Notes: generated by a model from the letters alone, not told the origin. DNA of 64,000 bases from Aspidiotus rigidus (GCA_035079385.1 JAVHKY010000016.1:6929501-6993500); one strand, 5' to 3'; shown: positions 12,138-21,621, numbered from the stretch's first letter. Made by a program: numbers and translations.

Positions 12138-13150
12138 CACATTCCAATATTATTGTAATTTTCTTATTTTTATTTTGGTTTCAATTTTTTTTCTTTTTCA
12201 AATTTTGAATTTTGTTTGTTTATTATCCGTATTTTTCTATTGTTTTATTTTTATTATTTTTTTTATTTTTTCTTTTTTCATCTTTTTTGTTATAGTGCCC
12301 TCCTGTCATTGGCCGATCGGCTGTTGGAGGTCACTCTAATAATATAAAAAATAAATAGATAAAAATTATGTATCCAATAATGATGTTAGTATGTCTAATT
12401 ACGATTTTGCCAAGTATACGAGGGGGAGGGGAACGAGGAGAGAAATCAACTCTAGGAGCATTGTTTACGAGGAGGACTTAGAAAAATGTCAAGAATCCAG
12501 CTTTGTATACGAGGGGTGAGAAGGGTCGTAATAGATTCTAACACTATTCGTAAAGGAAGTGAAATATTGAGAAATTTTGAGGGGTAAGAAAAAAAAAACC
12601 GGACATTGATGTTTTCCCTCGAAAAACTATCTACGAACACAGTTTCCAATTTCGTAAGATATGCAAACACTTTTACGAAATCGAAAATGATTTACGCACT
12701 CAAACCGCAGGCAAAAAATTGGCCATTTTTTCAATTCGCTCGCGGTGCGAGAAAAATTGATATCAAAACACGTGTACGTGAGTGTGAAGTACACGGCTCG
12801 TAAAATTTCACACTCGGTTGAACTACATTTGAGCGCATGTTATTAGTACGTGTGCAGGCGTCGATAGGTCCGAACGATATTGAGAAATTTCACGAATGAG
12901 AGAGCAATATTCCGTTTCGAACCGCTAATGCGGAAGAAATATAGCCTCTTTGTATGTCGCCATCATCCGCGAAGTTCTTTTACTTATTCGTGGTTCACAA
13001 ATACGGTGAAAAAATTTCGATGAACTTCCCGTCTCTGGGTTCGATTCCAAAGTTTAAGAGAACTAACCCGAGTCAACGGTCGAACAAACAAATACAAAAT
13101 AATGAAAATCGTGAAGATGAGCCCCGCTCGTTCGAGCTTTGATGAAATTC
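12138..13150. other. No gene; a possible retroelement tail
   Basis: A block at about 12290-12362 (GTCATTGGCCGATCGGCTG, then a tail rich in ATAAAAAATAAATAGATAAA) looks like the 3' end of a retroelement. The rest is AT-rich DNA with short open frames and no recognised domain. Confidence 0.35.
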
Positions 13151-13199
13151 TAACGGTATGAAGATTTAAGAAACTTGTCTCGACGGATAATCAATAGAA

Positions 13200-13295
13200 A
13201 GGAAATTTATAATCGGCACTGCCGCGTCATGAAATCATGAAAAGAAATTGAAATATAATTCAATTAAACACGGTTTTTTCTTCATCAGGGCGAGA
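13200..13295 (-). repeat. Terminal fragment of a Penelope-like element
   Basis: CGGCACTGCCGCG near 13213-13225 matches the conserved PLE end motif seen at 15190, 15345 and 5717. About 70 bp further on comes CTTCATCAGG, the reverse complement of CCTGATGAAG. The spacing fits the ribozyme-to-end distance in the 15.2-kb copies, but no intact GAAAC core is visible, so this is a decayed end. Confidence 0.45.
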
Positions 13296-13631
13296 TATGA
13301 ACTAAAATTAGAACTAAAAGGTGTATTTCTTTTTAATAGCTATCAACGATGTCACTAAATACATACGTTCATTTCCTTTTCACTCAGCGTCTCTTCGCAG
13401 ACGATTATAATATTTTGACCCGCTCAACAAATCCTCTTGGAGCCCGCAGACTCTTCCAAGAAACTCTTGATGCCATTCTATTTAACTTTTGTGGATAAAC
13501 TCGCAAACAACGAATGACAGAAGGTTTCAGTACTAAAAGGAGGACGTGATGATAGTTCCAAAGGAACCTCCCCTGAACAAGCGCAAAAAAAGGCCAGTCT
13601 TCCTGTAAAGAATCGTTTCCAGGGTCTACCT

Positions 13632-14590
13632 ATGGAAAATGTACAACTCAACGACAAAGAGAAGGAAAGAGAACCCAAACCACCCCCAATCTTTATACAA
13701 GACGTTGTTAATTACTCAGGTACGAGTATGATGAATAGATTGTCCGAATTTACTAATGCAGATACCCTTCTCACAAAATCGCTCGCCAATAATGTGGTAA
13801 AAGTCACAGTAGAAACTTCGGATGGATCAGGGCTCTGGTCAAAAAGTTACGTGAGAATGGCATTAAATTTTATACTTATAGGTACAAAGTCAAATCAGAT
13901 CGAGCATTCAAAGTGGTGACTAGAAATTTCCACTACTGGACTGACATTGAGGAAATCAAAATGGCATTGGACGTCAGAAATATTGTTAACATCCGACATT
14001 GGAGAACTAAAGAACCGCTCCCGCTATTCTTTGTTTACCTCGAACCAAAAGAAAACAATAAAAGTATGTATGAACTAAAGACGCTGCTGCACACAATTAT
14101 TCGCGCTGCTGCACACAATTATTCGCGTTGAAGCTCCCCGGCCCCCCTTGTACCATTGTGCAGTGTGGGCGATGCCAGCAATATGGGCACACAAGGACAC
14201 ACTGTGCCCTCCCCATTGTCTGCGTGAAATGTGGTGAGGAACATGATAATAGAGTATGCACGAAAGAACGAGACGCTTCACCCAAATGTGGCCGTTGTAG
14301 TGGAAGCCATACTGCAAACTATAGAGGGCGCCCCAAAATAAAAACCTATCGAACAATAGAAACCCACTGTTAAAGACTCGGGAAAACCAAAAATTTCCTC
14401 CCCACTCCAGCCAAATTGACAATAACGCTAACATACCTAGGAGGCAAACTCAACCACGCTGTTCCTATGCTGGTGCTGCTGGAAATCAAGGTCAGCCATC
14501 TTCTGATCAAACCAACAACAACCGTCTTACGCAGTTAAAGAAGCACTTTGCAGCTTACTAAACTAGGCGAACGCATGGACCAAATGGCTC
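13632..14590 (+). pseudogene. Jockey-type LINE ORF1 (gag-like, zinc knuckles), frameshifted
   Basis: This encodes the RNA-binding ORF1 protein of a Jockey-clade non-LTR retrotransposon. It begins MENVQLND, then PPPIFIQDVVNYS, a usual ORF1 start. A frameshift near 13870 leads to FKVVTRNFHYWTDIEEIK, RNIVNIRHWRTKEPLPLFF and YLEPKENNK. Another frame change near 14130 leads to three CCHC-type knuckles: CGRCQQYGHTRTHC, CVKCGEEHDNRVC and CGRCSGSHTANYRG. A Gln/Asn/Pro-rich tail follows. A 26-bp stretch ending in ATTCGCG is duplicated at 14094-14127, next to the second break. ORF1 would coat LINE RNA for reverse transcription. Mitochondrial DNA replaces the expected start of ORF2 right after it. Confidence 0.85.
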
Positions 14591-14594
14591 AACA

Positions 14595-15112
14595 ATATAA
14601 ATTTAAATTAATCAAATTTGAATTAAATGATTTTAAATAAATTATTGATAAAATCAAATTTCTTGACCTTAAAATTGATGATATTCCATTAATGTATGAT
14701 GAAAAAATAATAAAATTGACAGATAATATTTTGATTAATTAATGGAGGGTATAAAGTTCATTATGTATATTATTTGAAATAATTAAATTAATAATCATTA
14801 ATAATAATGAAGGTACTAATAATCAAAATCTTAGATTATTTATTCGTGGGTAAATTAAATCTAATGATATAATTATTAATGGGATTAGTAAAATTTCTTA
14901 TTCTTCCAATAATAAAAGGTATAGTTATAAAAAAAAATTATTATAAATACATGCATAGTTACTATATAATATTATGAATTATTATTATTAAATTATTATT
15001 AATGTTAATTAATTCTGTTCGAATGATTATTCTTAAATATTATTTTAATAAATAAATTATTTAAAAAAAATAATTTTATAATTAATTTAATAATTATTAT
15101 AATTTTAAAAAA
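14595..15112 (-). pseudogene. COX1: Nuclear mitochondrial insertion: COX1 piece
   Basis: The stretch is extremely AT-rich. On the minus strand, using the invertebrate mitochondrial code, it reads in COX1 order: LRMIIRTEL, IVTMHVFMMIFFMTMPLLL, LIPLMIMSLDLIYPRMNN, LSFWLLVPSLLLM and NFIIFSSYINGISSIL. These match the universal NxIVTxHxFIMIFFMVMP, PRMNNMSFWLLPPS and IFSLHLAGISSILG. TGA must be Trp, ATA Met and AGA Ser for the match. The conserved GGFGNW segment has become EE-stop-EIL, so the gene is dead. It lies between LINE ORF1 and ORF2 and so arrived in, or together with, that LINE copy. Confidence 0.85.
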
Positions 15113-15172
15113 TCTGCCGAGCAAATAGCCCTTAGCGCAGCTGCATTGCTCGTTAAAAAAAAAAAAAAAAAA
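15113..15172 (+). repeat. LINE 3' end with poly(A)
   Basis: CCGAGCAAATAGCCCTTAGC followed by GCAGCTGCATTGCTCGT and a run of about 19 A. It matches the 3' end at 23915-23945 (CGAGCTAATGGCCCTTAGTG) and, less closely, 18608-18640. It is therefore the tail of a very short 5'-truncated Jockey-type LINE insertion within the mitochondrial DNA. Confidence 0.75.
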
Positions 15173-15175
15173 TTA

Positions 15176-15385
15176 AAAAGAAGAGTATTATTCGGCACTG
15201 CCGTCAAATAAATTTGTTACTACAGTATAAGTACCCGACGTTTCGGATCAAACGTGATCCTTCTTCAGGGGTCCAGTTTCTAGTTTACTCCTGAAGAAGG
15301 ATCACGTTTGATTCGGGTACTTATATTGTAGTAACAAATTTATTTGACGGCAGTGCCGAATAATACTCTTCTTTTTAATGATAAA
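15176..15385. repeat. Palindromic pair of Penelope-like element ends
   Basis: Two copies of a roughly 100-bp PLE end face each other in inverted orientation around a centre near 15281. Each has, from outside in, GAAGAGTATTATTCGGCACT, GCCGTCAAATAAATTTGTTA, TATAAGTACCC or its near copy, and the hammerhead segment. The left arm (minus strand) keeps the full core. The right arm (plus strand) has TTTGATTCGGGTAC where the left has TTTGATCCGAAACGTCGGGT: eight bases containing the GAAAC core are gone. No coding sequence lies between them. Confidence 0.85.
15231..15273 (-). ncRNA. Hammerhead ribozyme-like motif (left arm of the palindrome)
   Basis: On the minus strand: ACCC, then CTGAAGA, a perfect 5-bp stem II GGATC-acgttt-GATCC, then GAAAC, GTC and GGGT. 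Stem I is ACCC with GGGT. All invariant core bases of a hammerhead (CUGANGA, GAAA, UH) are present. Stem III is reduced to the ACGU junction, as in the other copies here. Confidence 0.8.
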
Positions 15386-15833
15386 AAACCGTCAAAAATA
15401 AAAAACTCCGTACAATTATTGTATACAAAGTTATTATTATAATTGTTCCTATAATAACGTGAGTTATATGAAATAATGTTATTAAATAAAAAATTGAAAA
15501 ATAAATTGAATTTGTTAAATTAAAATTTAATAAATTTAATAAATTTAATATTATTAATAATTTTCATAATTTTTTAAATAAAAATATCAATATTTATATT
15601 TCATTATTGATAATTAAAAATTCATTGTGTAGTTTCAATAAATCTTTCAATTTTATTATCTTCTATTATTTTAAAATTAGGTAGATTTGGCATATTATTT
15701 ATATTAATAATTTATTTTTATTTATACTTATTAATAGTTTGATTGTATTTAATTTAAATAATTTAAAATTATTAATATTTAATCTTTCTATTAATAATAT
15801 ATATTGAATTTTACTAACTATTATTACAAGCCC
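15386..15833. pseudogene. Nuclear mitochondrial insertion: COX3 and ND4 pieces
   Basis: Two mitochondrial genes are readable with the invertebrate code. On the minus strand, about 15509 down to 15400, SIYFSIFYLMTLFHMTHV and IMGT match COX3 ([22 protein letters not shown]). On the plus strand, about 15617-15700, KIHCVVSMNLSILLSS and IILKLGSFGML match ND4 ([27 protein letters not shown]). The relative strands (COX1 and COX3 opposite to ND4) agree with animal mitochondrial genomes. The order COX1-COX3-ND4 along the plus strand is not the ancestral arthropod order, so there was rearrangement before or after transfer. Confidence 0.8.
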
Positions 15834-15875
15834 AAAGTCAATAGGTATAAAATCATAATGGCGCACCCCGCTCAC

Positions 15876-16061
15876 CCTCCTCTACACGTCAAACCACAAA
15901 AATCCTTACGTGGAATGCCAAGAGGCTATTGGCAAGCAAGACTGCATTAACGCAATTCATGAATACCGAAAAAATTGATATAGCACTGATATCCAAATCT
16001 CGATTGTACGACAAATTGCCAAAGAGACATTTTCCCGAAAGTAAATTTCACTACAGAATTT
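15876..16061 (+). pseudogene. Jockey-type LINE ORF2, start of the endonuclease domain
   Basis: The frame reads KILTWNAKRLLASKTALTQF, then NTEKIDIALISKSRLYDK, then LPKRHFPESKFHYRI. This is the N-terminus of an APE-type endonuclease of non-LTR retrotransposons; the Asn of TWNA is a conserved active-site position. It is cut at about 16061 by the Mutator-like element and resumes at 17924. The catalytic Glu normally seen in the ISET motif is Lys here (ISKS), so it would be inactive even if rejoined. Confidence 0.85.
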
Positions 16062-17923
16062 AATACGTCATTTTCCCTAAAAATATTTTCAGCAAACCAT
16101 ATTAATGAAATGAAAAATTTAATTGTTTCATGAAATAGTTACATTTGCCGCGATAGAACGTAGGTATTCAAGTCGAGGGCGCGTGTCGTATTCAGCTGCT
16201 ATGCTTTCCAACCGGTTTTGTAGTTCAATCCATTTAGCAGTTGGTGCAGCCTTAACTTTCTTGCCCATAGAAAGCTCAACTAGGCACATCTCACTGTATC
16301 CTTGCTCCTTCTGGATTTCCGATATTGCTGTATATATGTCCGGATGGTGCCGACCAACAACGAGTCGGAAGCGGTTGTGCCACCCCTCCGACACGTTGTT
16401 GGTCCGGTGCGATTTATTCACTGCCATGTTATACTGGTTCCACAGCGCTGGTGGATACCGCGGTGGAACGGCTACTCGTCGTCCTCTGGCAGGTTTCCCG
16501 GCGATGAAGTACCCATTGAATCTGTCATACAGGTCACGCAGATCGGGTGGACACTCACGGCGTAAAGCTCTAAATGAGGCAGGCACATCTGCTTCCGGCA
16601 CGAAGGCGAGGGCTAACAACATGTGGGTAAATCTTTTGACCGATCGATCTTCAGTACTTCTGTACTGTTCCTGCAGCCCTTCCTCCTGCACCCGTCGGTA
16701 TATTATTCGTCCTAAGTGGAAGTAGCAACACGAAATTGGTACTGCAGGATACACGGCACGACAAGCGTTGATTATCCCCAATTCGAAGTCAGTCATAATT
16801 TTGTCCGGCGTGCATGGCGCAACATGGAACGTGTCTACTGCCTCTTTCACGACTTCCAGTACTTTCTGGTACATTGCTGATGTCTTGCCCGTGAGTAACG
16901 CATAAACGAATGGAACTGCGACGACTTCACCTGGGTGGCCAGCACGTGTGCGTAAACTAATAACTGTGAACAGTTGCGAAAATAGGTTTGGGGCCGTTTT
17001 AAAAGTTCCATCTAAGAACCAGATGGAACTGGCGCATAGCATCTCTACATTTCTTCGAGTTGCAAAAACGATTATTCTTTGTGTTACTGGCTGGTCCTCC
17101 TCTTCCTGTTGTTCTCCTTCTTCATCATCATCGTCGTCACATGCCTGAGGAGGAGGTCCGGAATCGTAGAGAACAAACTGTTCTCCCAACAATGTTTTTT
17201 GGTATCTCGCTGGCAATTCTCCAAGGTCTGACAGTCTTATTGGATTACCGGGAAGCTCCTTACGCCGTATTCTTTGTAGTGATGGAACAAGTGCAGGCTG
17301 GGTCGGCATCTGACTCAGTACCTCCTCCTCTACACCTTGCAACTCATTACGAATCAGCTGTGACGGAGGTTGCGCTGGACTCTCTGCTGCTTTGCGTTGT
17401 ATAGACCTTGTCAACTGTCGGGCAACATTCTCGTCTACGTTTGGCGGATGGTCATGTCTCGATTCATCAGGACCTTTGTACACCATCATTGGCTGGCCGC
17501 TTGTTGGATCTGTAGTTACGGCACGGGCTTTGCACTCCTTGCGCTTCGCTAATGTACATACCCAGTATGTACGTCCTCCTTTTGTCAGCGCTTTCTGGTA
17601 AACGTACCCATCCAGGGTCATCTGCTTTCCATCGAACTGTGGTGGCATTTTGCTGCACTACTGACAAGTACTCAGCGAACTGCCGACGTCTTCACTGATT
17701 TTGCAATTGCTATGCAAATGGATACTATCACAGTAGAGAAAACGCGTAAGGGAATTTGTCGTTAGCGATAATTGTTTTAGCGAAAATTCCATTAGGTTAT
17801 TTCTTGTTTAGGGAATTTGTCGCTGGGGAAATTTTTTTTAGGGAATGTTTATTTAGGGAGAATGTATTAGGGAAAGTGACGTGAAACCCCAAATCTCATC
17901 TCACGTCAAGATCGCATGCTGAA
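16062..17923. mobile_element. Mutator-like DNA transposon inserted in a LINE
   Basis: The insertion interrupts the LINE endonuclease frame between HYRI and KNYKLYTYNHP. Short inverted ends are visible: ACGTCATTTTCCCTAA at 16065-16080 and TTAGGGAAAGTGACGT at 17867-17882 (15 of 16 bases pair). Repeats of AGGGAA/AGGGAG fill the right side. About 40 bp lie between the right inverted end and the resumed LINE, so the true termini are uncertain. Possible 9-bp target duplications, GAATTTAAT and GAAATAAAG, agree at only six positions. The element carries one transposase gene and is more GC-rich than its surroundings. Confidence 0.7.
16128..17648 (-). CDS. FLYWCH-domain MULE (Mutator-like) transposase
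   Basis: An uninterrupted 506-codon frame. Residues about 8-67 form a FLYWCH zinc finger: YVYQKALTKGGRTYWVC, KECKARAV, then HDH, giving the C-x(n)-C-x(n)-H-x-H ligands. Residues 171-185 are a run of Asp/Glu. The MULE transposase domain spans about 205-430. It has DGTFKTAPNLFSQLF (Asp213), VPFVYALLTGKTSAMY, KIMTDFELGIINACRAVYP (Asp287) and CCYFHLGRIIYRR (a Cys/His pair). NKSHRTNNVSEGWHNRF supplies the likely catalytic Glu421. All three acidic residues are in place. It would cut and rejoin transposon ends in the nucleus. The absence of stops in a setting full of dead elements suggests recent insertion or domestication; the flanking inverted repeats favour a transposon. Confidence 0.9.
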   Translation of the reverse strand: MPPQFDGKQMTLDGYVYQKALTKGGRTYWVCTLAKRKECKARAVTTDPTSGQPMMVYKGPDESRHDHPPNVDENVARQLTRSIQRKAAESPAQPPSQLIRNELQGVEEEVLSQMPTQPALVPSLQRIRRKELPGNPIRLSDLGELPARYQKTLLGEQFVLYDSGPPPQACDDDDDEEGEQQEEEDQPVTQRIIVFATRRNVEMLCASSIWFLDGTFKTAPNLFSQLFTVISLRTRAGHPGEVVAVPFVYALLTGKTSAMYQKVLEVVKEAVDTFHVAPCTPDKIMTDFELGIINACRAVYPAVPISCCYFHLGRIIYRRVQEEGLQEQYRSTEDRSVKRFTHMLLALAFVPEADVPASFRALRRECPPDLRDLYDRFNGYFIAGKPARGRRVAVPPRYPPALWNQYNMAVNKSHRTNNVSEGWHNRFRLVVGRHHPDIYTAISEIQKEQGYSEMCLVELSMGKKVKAAPTAKWIELQNRLESIAAEYDTRPRLEYLRSIAANVTIS

Positions 17924-18537
17924 ATAAAGAATTACAAGCTATATACATACAACCACCCAAAAGATGCAGCGTATGGAGGAGCTGCCCTCTATATCCGGAA
18001 CACCATACCACATCATGAAAACAGCCCCTACTGCACCGAACCCATCCAAGCAGCAGGCATAGCCACTAGGCTCCACTGTTGCACCAAACTTGTTATTGCC
18101 TCAGTTTACAGTTCGCCAAAACACAAGATCACTGCCGATCAGTACACTCACTTCTTCAACCATCTAGGAAGCAAATGGATCATTGGTGGTGACTTTAATG
18201 CCAAGCATACTTAGTGGGGATCTCACACCACTACAACTAAAGGCCGCCAATTATGGCAGGCCACAGCTAACGTCAACGCAAAGTGCCTCTCCAAAGGTAA
18301 ACCAACGCACTGGCCTAGCGATCCTGACAAAATACCAGACTGCATCGACTTTTTTATCACAAGAGCAGTATCGGCCAACTATACTGACATCATGAACATT
18401 GATGACCTGTCCTCAGATCACTCACCACTTATCCTAAGACGTAGCAATTCCATTATACGCAAACAAATGGCTCCTAAACTTACTAACAAACATACAGACT
18501 GGGACTACCCGTTTCTCACGGAACTAAAAACCTTGTG
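17924..18537 (+). pseudogene. Jockey-type LINE ORF2, rest of the endonuclease domain
   Basis: This continues the LINE frame cut at 16061: KNYKLYTYNHPKDAAYGGAA, LYIRNTIPH, KLVIASVYSSPKHK, WIIGGDFNAKHT and then, after a stop, WGSHTTTTKGRQL. It ends with DLSSDHSPLIL and DWDYPFLTELKTLW. GDFNAKH and SDHSP are catalytic motifs of the APE-like endonuclease. The reverse transcriptase that should follow is missing: the frame ends at about 18537 and the 3' end of a LINE begins almost at once. This copy is therefore an internally deleted, RT-less LINE. Confidence 0.85.
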
Positions 18538-18662
18538 GGTTCCCCACTGTTTTTCTTTCGTTCAATATTAAATTTTTATTATTTTTCATGTCTCTTATAT
18601 TTCGAGTTAATAGCCCTAGATTAGCTTGAATGCTCTTTAAACAAAATAGATAAATAGATTGA
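18538..18662 (+). repeat. LINE 3' end
   Basis: CGAGTTAATAGCCCTAGATT, then AGCTTGAATGCTCTTTAA, then an A-rich tail (AACAAAATAGATAAATAG). It aligns with the LINE 3' ends at 23915 and 15117. Its position directly after the truncated endonuclease supports an internal deletion of the RT region. Confidence 0.6.
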
Positions 18663-19330
18663 AACGTTACACCTTTGAACGACATCGAAGTAAACGTAAA
18701 ACATATATTTTCTAATCTCGAAGTTTTAACTTGAGCACAGGGGAATTCTCAAGTAAGTTCGCATAAAACATTACATCGCTTTACGTAAAAGATACGAAAT
18801 CTGATCAACTGCGAAGAGAGAATACAGCAGCTATTAATAGTACCAGACGAGTTTTTAATTTAGTTTTATCGTAAATCAACAACGATAGAAAAATATAGCA
18901 GAATAAAACGTCCAGAAGACAACGGTATATGAGGTACGTATTTCTCTTTCTTCTCATTATTCTTCGTACAACTCCTCCTTCAGTCTTTATCCGAGCATTG
19001 TTTCGTCTCTCTCTTCTTCCAAAGAATTTTTCTTGTCCCGCTTTTTCAGTTTATCGGTAGGTCGTTTTGAGTTCCATTGATAAACGATTTCTAATCTAAA
19101 TATTTTTGTTCTTTCAAAATTTCAACGACGACATAACTTTCACTATTATTTTGTTAGGATAAATTCAATTCTGATAAATTTGACCGTGCTTCGAATATTG
19201 CTGTTTAAAACAAAGAAAAAAAAAGGGGGAGGAGGGCTTCTTCGTGGAAAAGTACTACTCAAGAAATTTAATTTGAATTGTTTTATTTTCCCTCATCCAT
19301 CAATACCTTAATTATGCTAAGACAATAATA
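18663..19330. other. No gene recognised
   Basis: About 670 bp of AT-rich DNA with pyrimidine-rich patches (18940-19030) and no open frame, repeat boundary or RNA gene that I can identify. Confidence 0.5.
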
Positions 19331-19331
19331 T

Positions 19332-19628
19332 TTAAACACTGCTGAATATTATCCACCAAAAAATGAGGAAACTAACCAGAAATATTGAAAAGAAAAGTGG
19401 GTAAGAAAAATTCGAACCACGGTACTTCTTCTTTTTAAATTTTTTACCTTTTTTATCGTGATAATTATAATGATGTCCACAAAGACAATTGCGCAATGCT
19501 TCTCGTTTATAGCAGAAATCTCTATGGTCATGATCTAATTCACATCTCAATTTTCGAATAAAGGAGACTGGATTCCAAAAAAAAGATTTACATCCGCATT
19601 TCTTGCAACAACTCATATCATATAACAC
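19332..19628 (-). CDS. Hypothetical small Cys/His-rich protein, possibly an exon
   Basis: This 98-codon frame is Cys/His-rich in its first 60 residues: MSCCKKCGCKSFFWNP, then RKLRCELDHDHRDFCYKR, then LRNCLCGHHYNYHD. The CxxCxC...C...CxCxHxxxxH spacing loosely resembles the metal-binding region of FAM221-type proteins, but I cannot establish homology. The C-terminal 20 residues are hydrophobic (FFSIFLVSFLIFWWIIF). That part may be intron: a possible splice donor, AAAAAG|GTAAAAAA, follows the HYNYHDKK codons. It is the only non-transposon frame in the window with a patterned composition. Start chosen at the first Met, MLYDMSCC; MSCC is equally possible. Confidence 0.3.
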   Translation of the reverse strand: MLYDMSCCKKCGCKSFFWNPVSFIRKLRCELDHDHRDFCYKREALRNCLCGHHYNYHDKKGKKFKKKKYRGSNFSYPLFFSIFLVSFLIFWWIIFSSV

Positions 19629-19728
19629 AAATATGGATCTGATAAATCGTATCGATGTGGGATATCAATTTCTCCTCGATATACCTAACAGAAAAAAAAG
19701 ATAATTTCATTAAATTTTACGTCAATTA

Positions 19729-20420
19729 ATGAAAACCGAGAATCTGCTTCTTGGGCGACATCTCCAGAAGCGAAATTTTCCATCAAATATTTTCCTTCCA
19801 AACGCTAATCACCTCTCGACAACTGTTGATAAGCAAATCCACACTCCCGTTTTATACAATCCCTTAACATACGTTCTTTTCAATCTACCCCTTACAACTT
19901 ATAATCACACTCACTCCCCCCTCCCTCGGACTTACAAGAACAAATCCCCCTATATCTACCACATCAAAGGTTTAATCTGAGAATACTCTAATCACATCAT
20001 CTGCTACTCGGACGAACCAAAGCGTCGAAATAGAGCTGCCTATGCTTGGCGTTTTATTCTCCCACCGAGTCTGCAACATAACCTCTGTATATACTACTGA
20101 ACTCATGGCTATCCTTGCCTGTTTTTCTCATCTCACTCAATTCCCACCTAACAGCAACTTTCTACTTCGCATTCCCCTCACTTCTAGACCCTTTACAGCT
20201 CTAACCCTCTCATCTACTACGAACTACACTCAACGTAATTAACCGCAAAATAACATTCATATGGATACCAGGACACATCAACTACAAGAACATGACCTCG
20301 TCGACAAAGCTGCTAGAAAGACTGCTGCTCTCAGAAAAATATCAGACAAATCTCCCCTTCCAACTTCTGACTACAAAAATCACTTCCATTCTCTCATCAC
20401 TCAACATTGGTGTAACTTTT
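19729..20420 (+). pseudogene. Jockey-type LINE ORF2, RNase H region, interrupted
   Basis: In shifting frames this reads ICYSDEPKRRNRAAYAW, then TSVYTTELMAILACFSHLTQ, then ITFIWIPGHINYKNHDLVDK and AARKTAALRKISDK. These are the RNase H-like motifs of a LINE ORF2 (SDGSK, TAELxAI, WIPGHxGxxxNxxAD). Several stops and frameshifts are present. The frame ends in FHSLITQHWCN at 20420, where a TIR element begins. The rest of the ORF resumes after 23498. No RT sequence precedes it, so the copy is 5'-truncated. Confidence 0.8.
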
Positions 20421-21621
20421 TAGTCCATAGGCCATAGCGAAAAGTGGAATAATTTTGCAGGACAAAGCGACACTCGGGAGATTGATAGGTTGGCTCATTT
20501 TGGCCCCCAAAAACCATGACAGACATTTCAGAAGAGTAGCTATTCAACATGGCGGCAATTTAAAGATGGCGGATTCAGGTTTCACAAAATCTCCTATATC
20601 TCATGTCTAAATAAATCAATTTCGATTGATTTTGTTTTTTTTTTTTTTAAATGAAAGATCCCAATGAGAACTACAACTTTTATTCTTACATAATTTTGCC
20701 TAATACCTAATTTGAAGGCGCAAATTCATCAGTCGCTACTATATTGTGGTTAAGCCTGTGGGGTCTGAAATTCGTGTCATTACCCATACAAAATTACTGA
20801 GTTTAGCCATTTTAAATGAATTCAATTCTATATTATCTCTGGGCGGTAAACTTACTGCAGGTGAATTCTATGCAATGTAATCACGAATAATGAGGCTGAA
20901 AGCTTCAATCGACCCCTTTTTAGTTTTTATTACTGGAGAATTCGGCGTCAGCAGAAAACTTTAATATTAGTCATTTATTTCATGAGAAGTATTCCACAAA
21001 AGCTATGAACGAAATAATGGCGGTAATTCCAAATATTGTGAATGAGGAATTTATGACGTGCGTAAAGATATGTTTGAACCAGAATTATAGCTCTTGATCT
21101 GATCCTACATAAAAACACGAAATTATCTGAGGGTTTTTGTGAAATACTAATCCATCGTTTGTACTGCTCAAAATTTTCAATCTTATTTACTTTGCTCCAA
21201 ACTGTTCAATGTTGAAACCAAAAGCACCGATGGGAAGCTGAATTATTCACAGAAAACTTTTATAATAGGTACATATTTATTGCATAAGTGGGACTCCACA
21301 AATGTTATGACTTATGAGCTGCTAGAAATATATATAGCAATGACAGCTTAAAATATAAGAAATTATGAATTTGCGCCTTCAGAATAGGTATTAGGCAAAA
21401 ATATGTATGAACAAAAATTGTAGCTCTCATTGAGATCTTTTTTTACAGGGTGTCTACTGAAAGGAAATTCTGAAAATACTTGACATTTACTTGACCTTTT
21501 TAGAAAGTAAACGAGTTAACGAGCAAGAAAAAAAAACCTCACGAGTTCTGTAACAAAGTTGAACGAGGGGTGGCAGGGAACCTGTTTTATGGCGCACGTG
21601 GGATCTGAAAAATGTAGATTG

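Noticed and set aside
14595..15833. Plain AT-rich intergenic DNA or a microsatellite
   Set aside because: Ordered COX1, COX3 and ND4 motifs are readable with the invertebrate mitochondrial code, which simple AT-rich sequence would not give.
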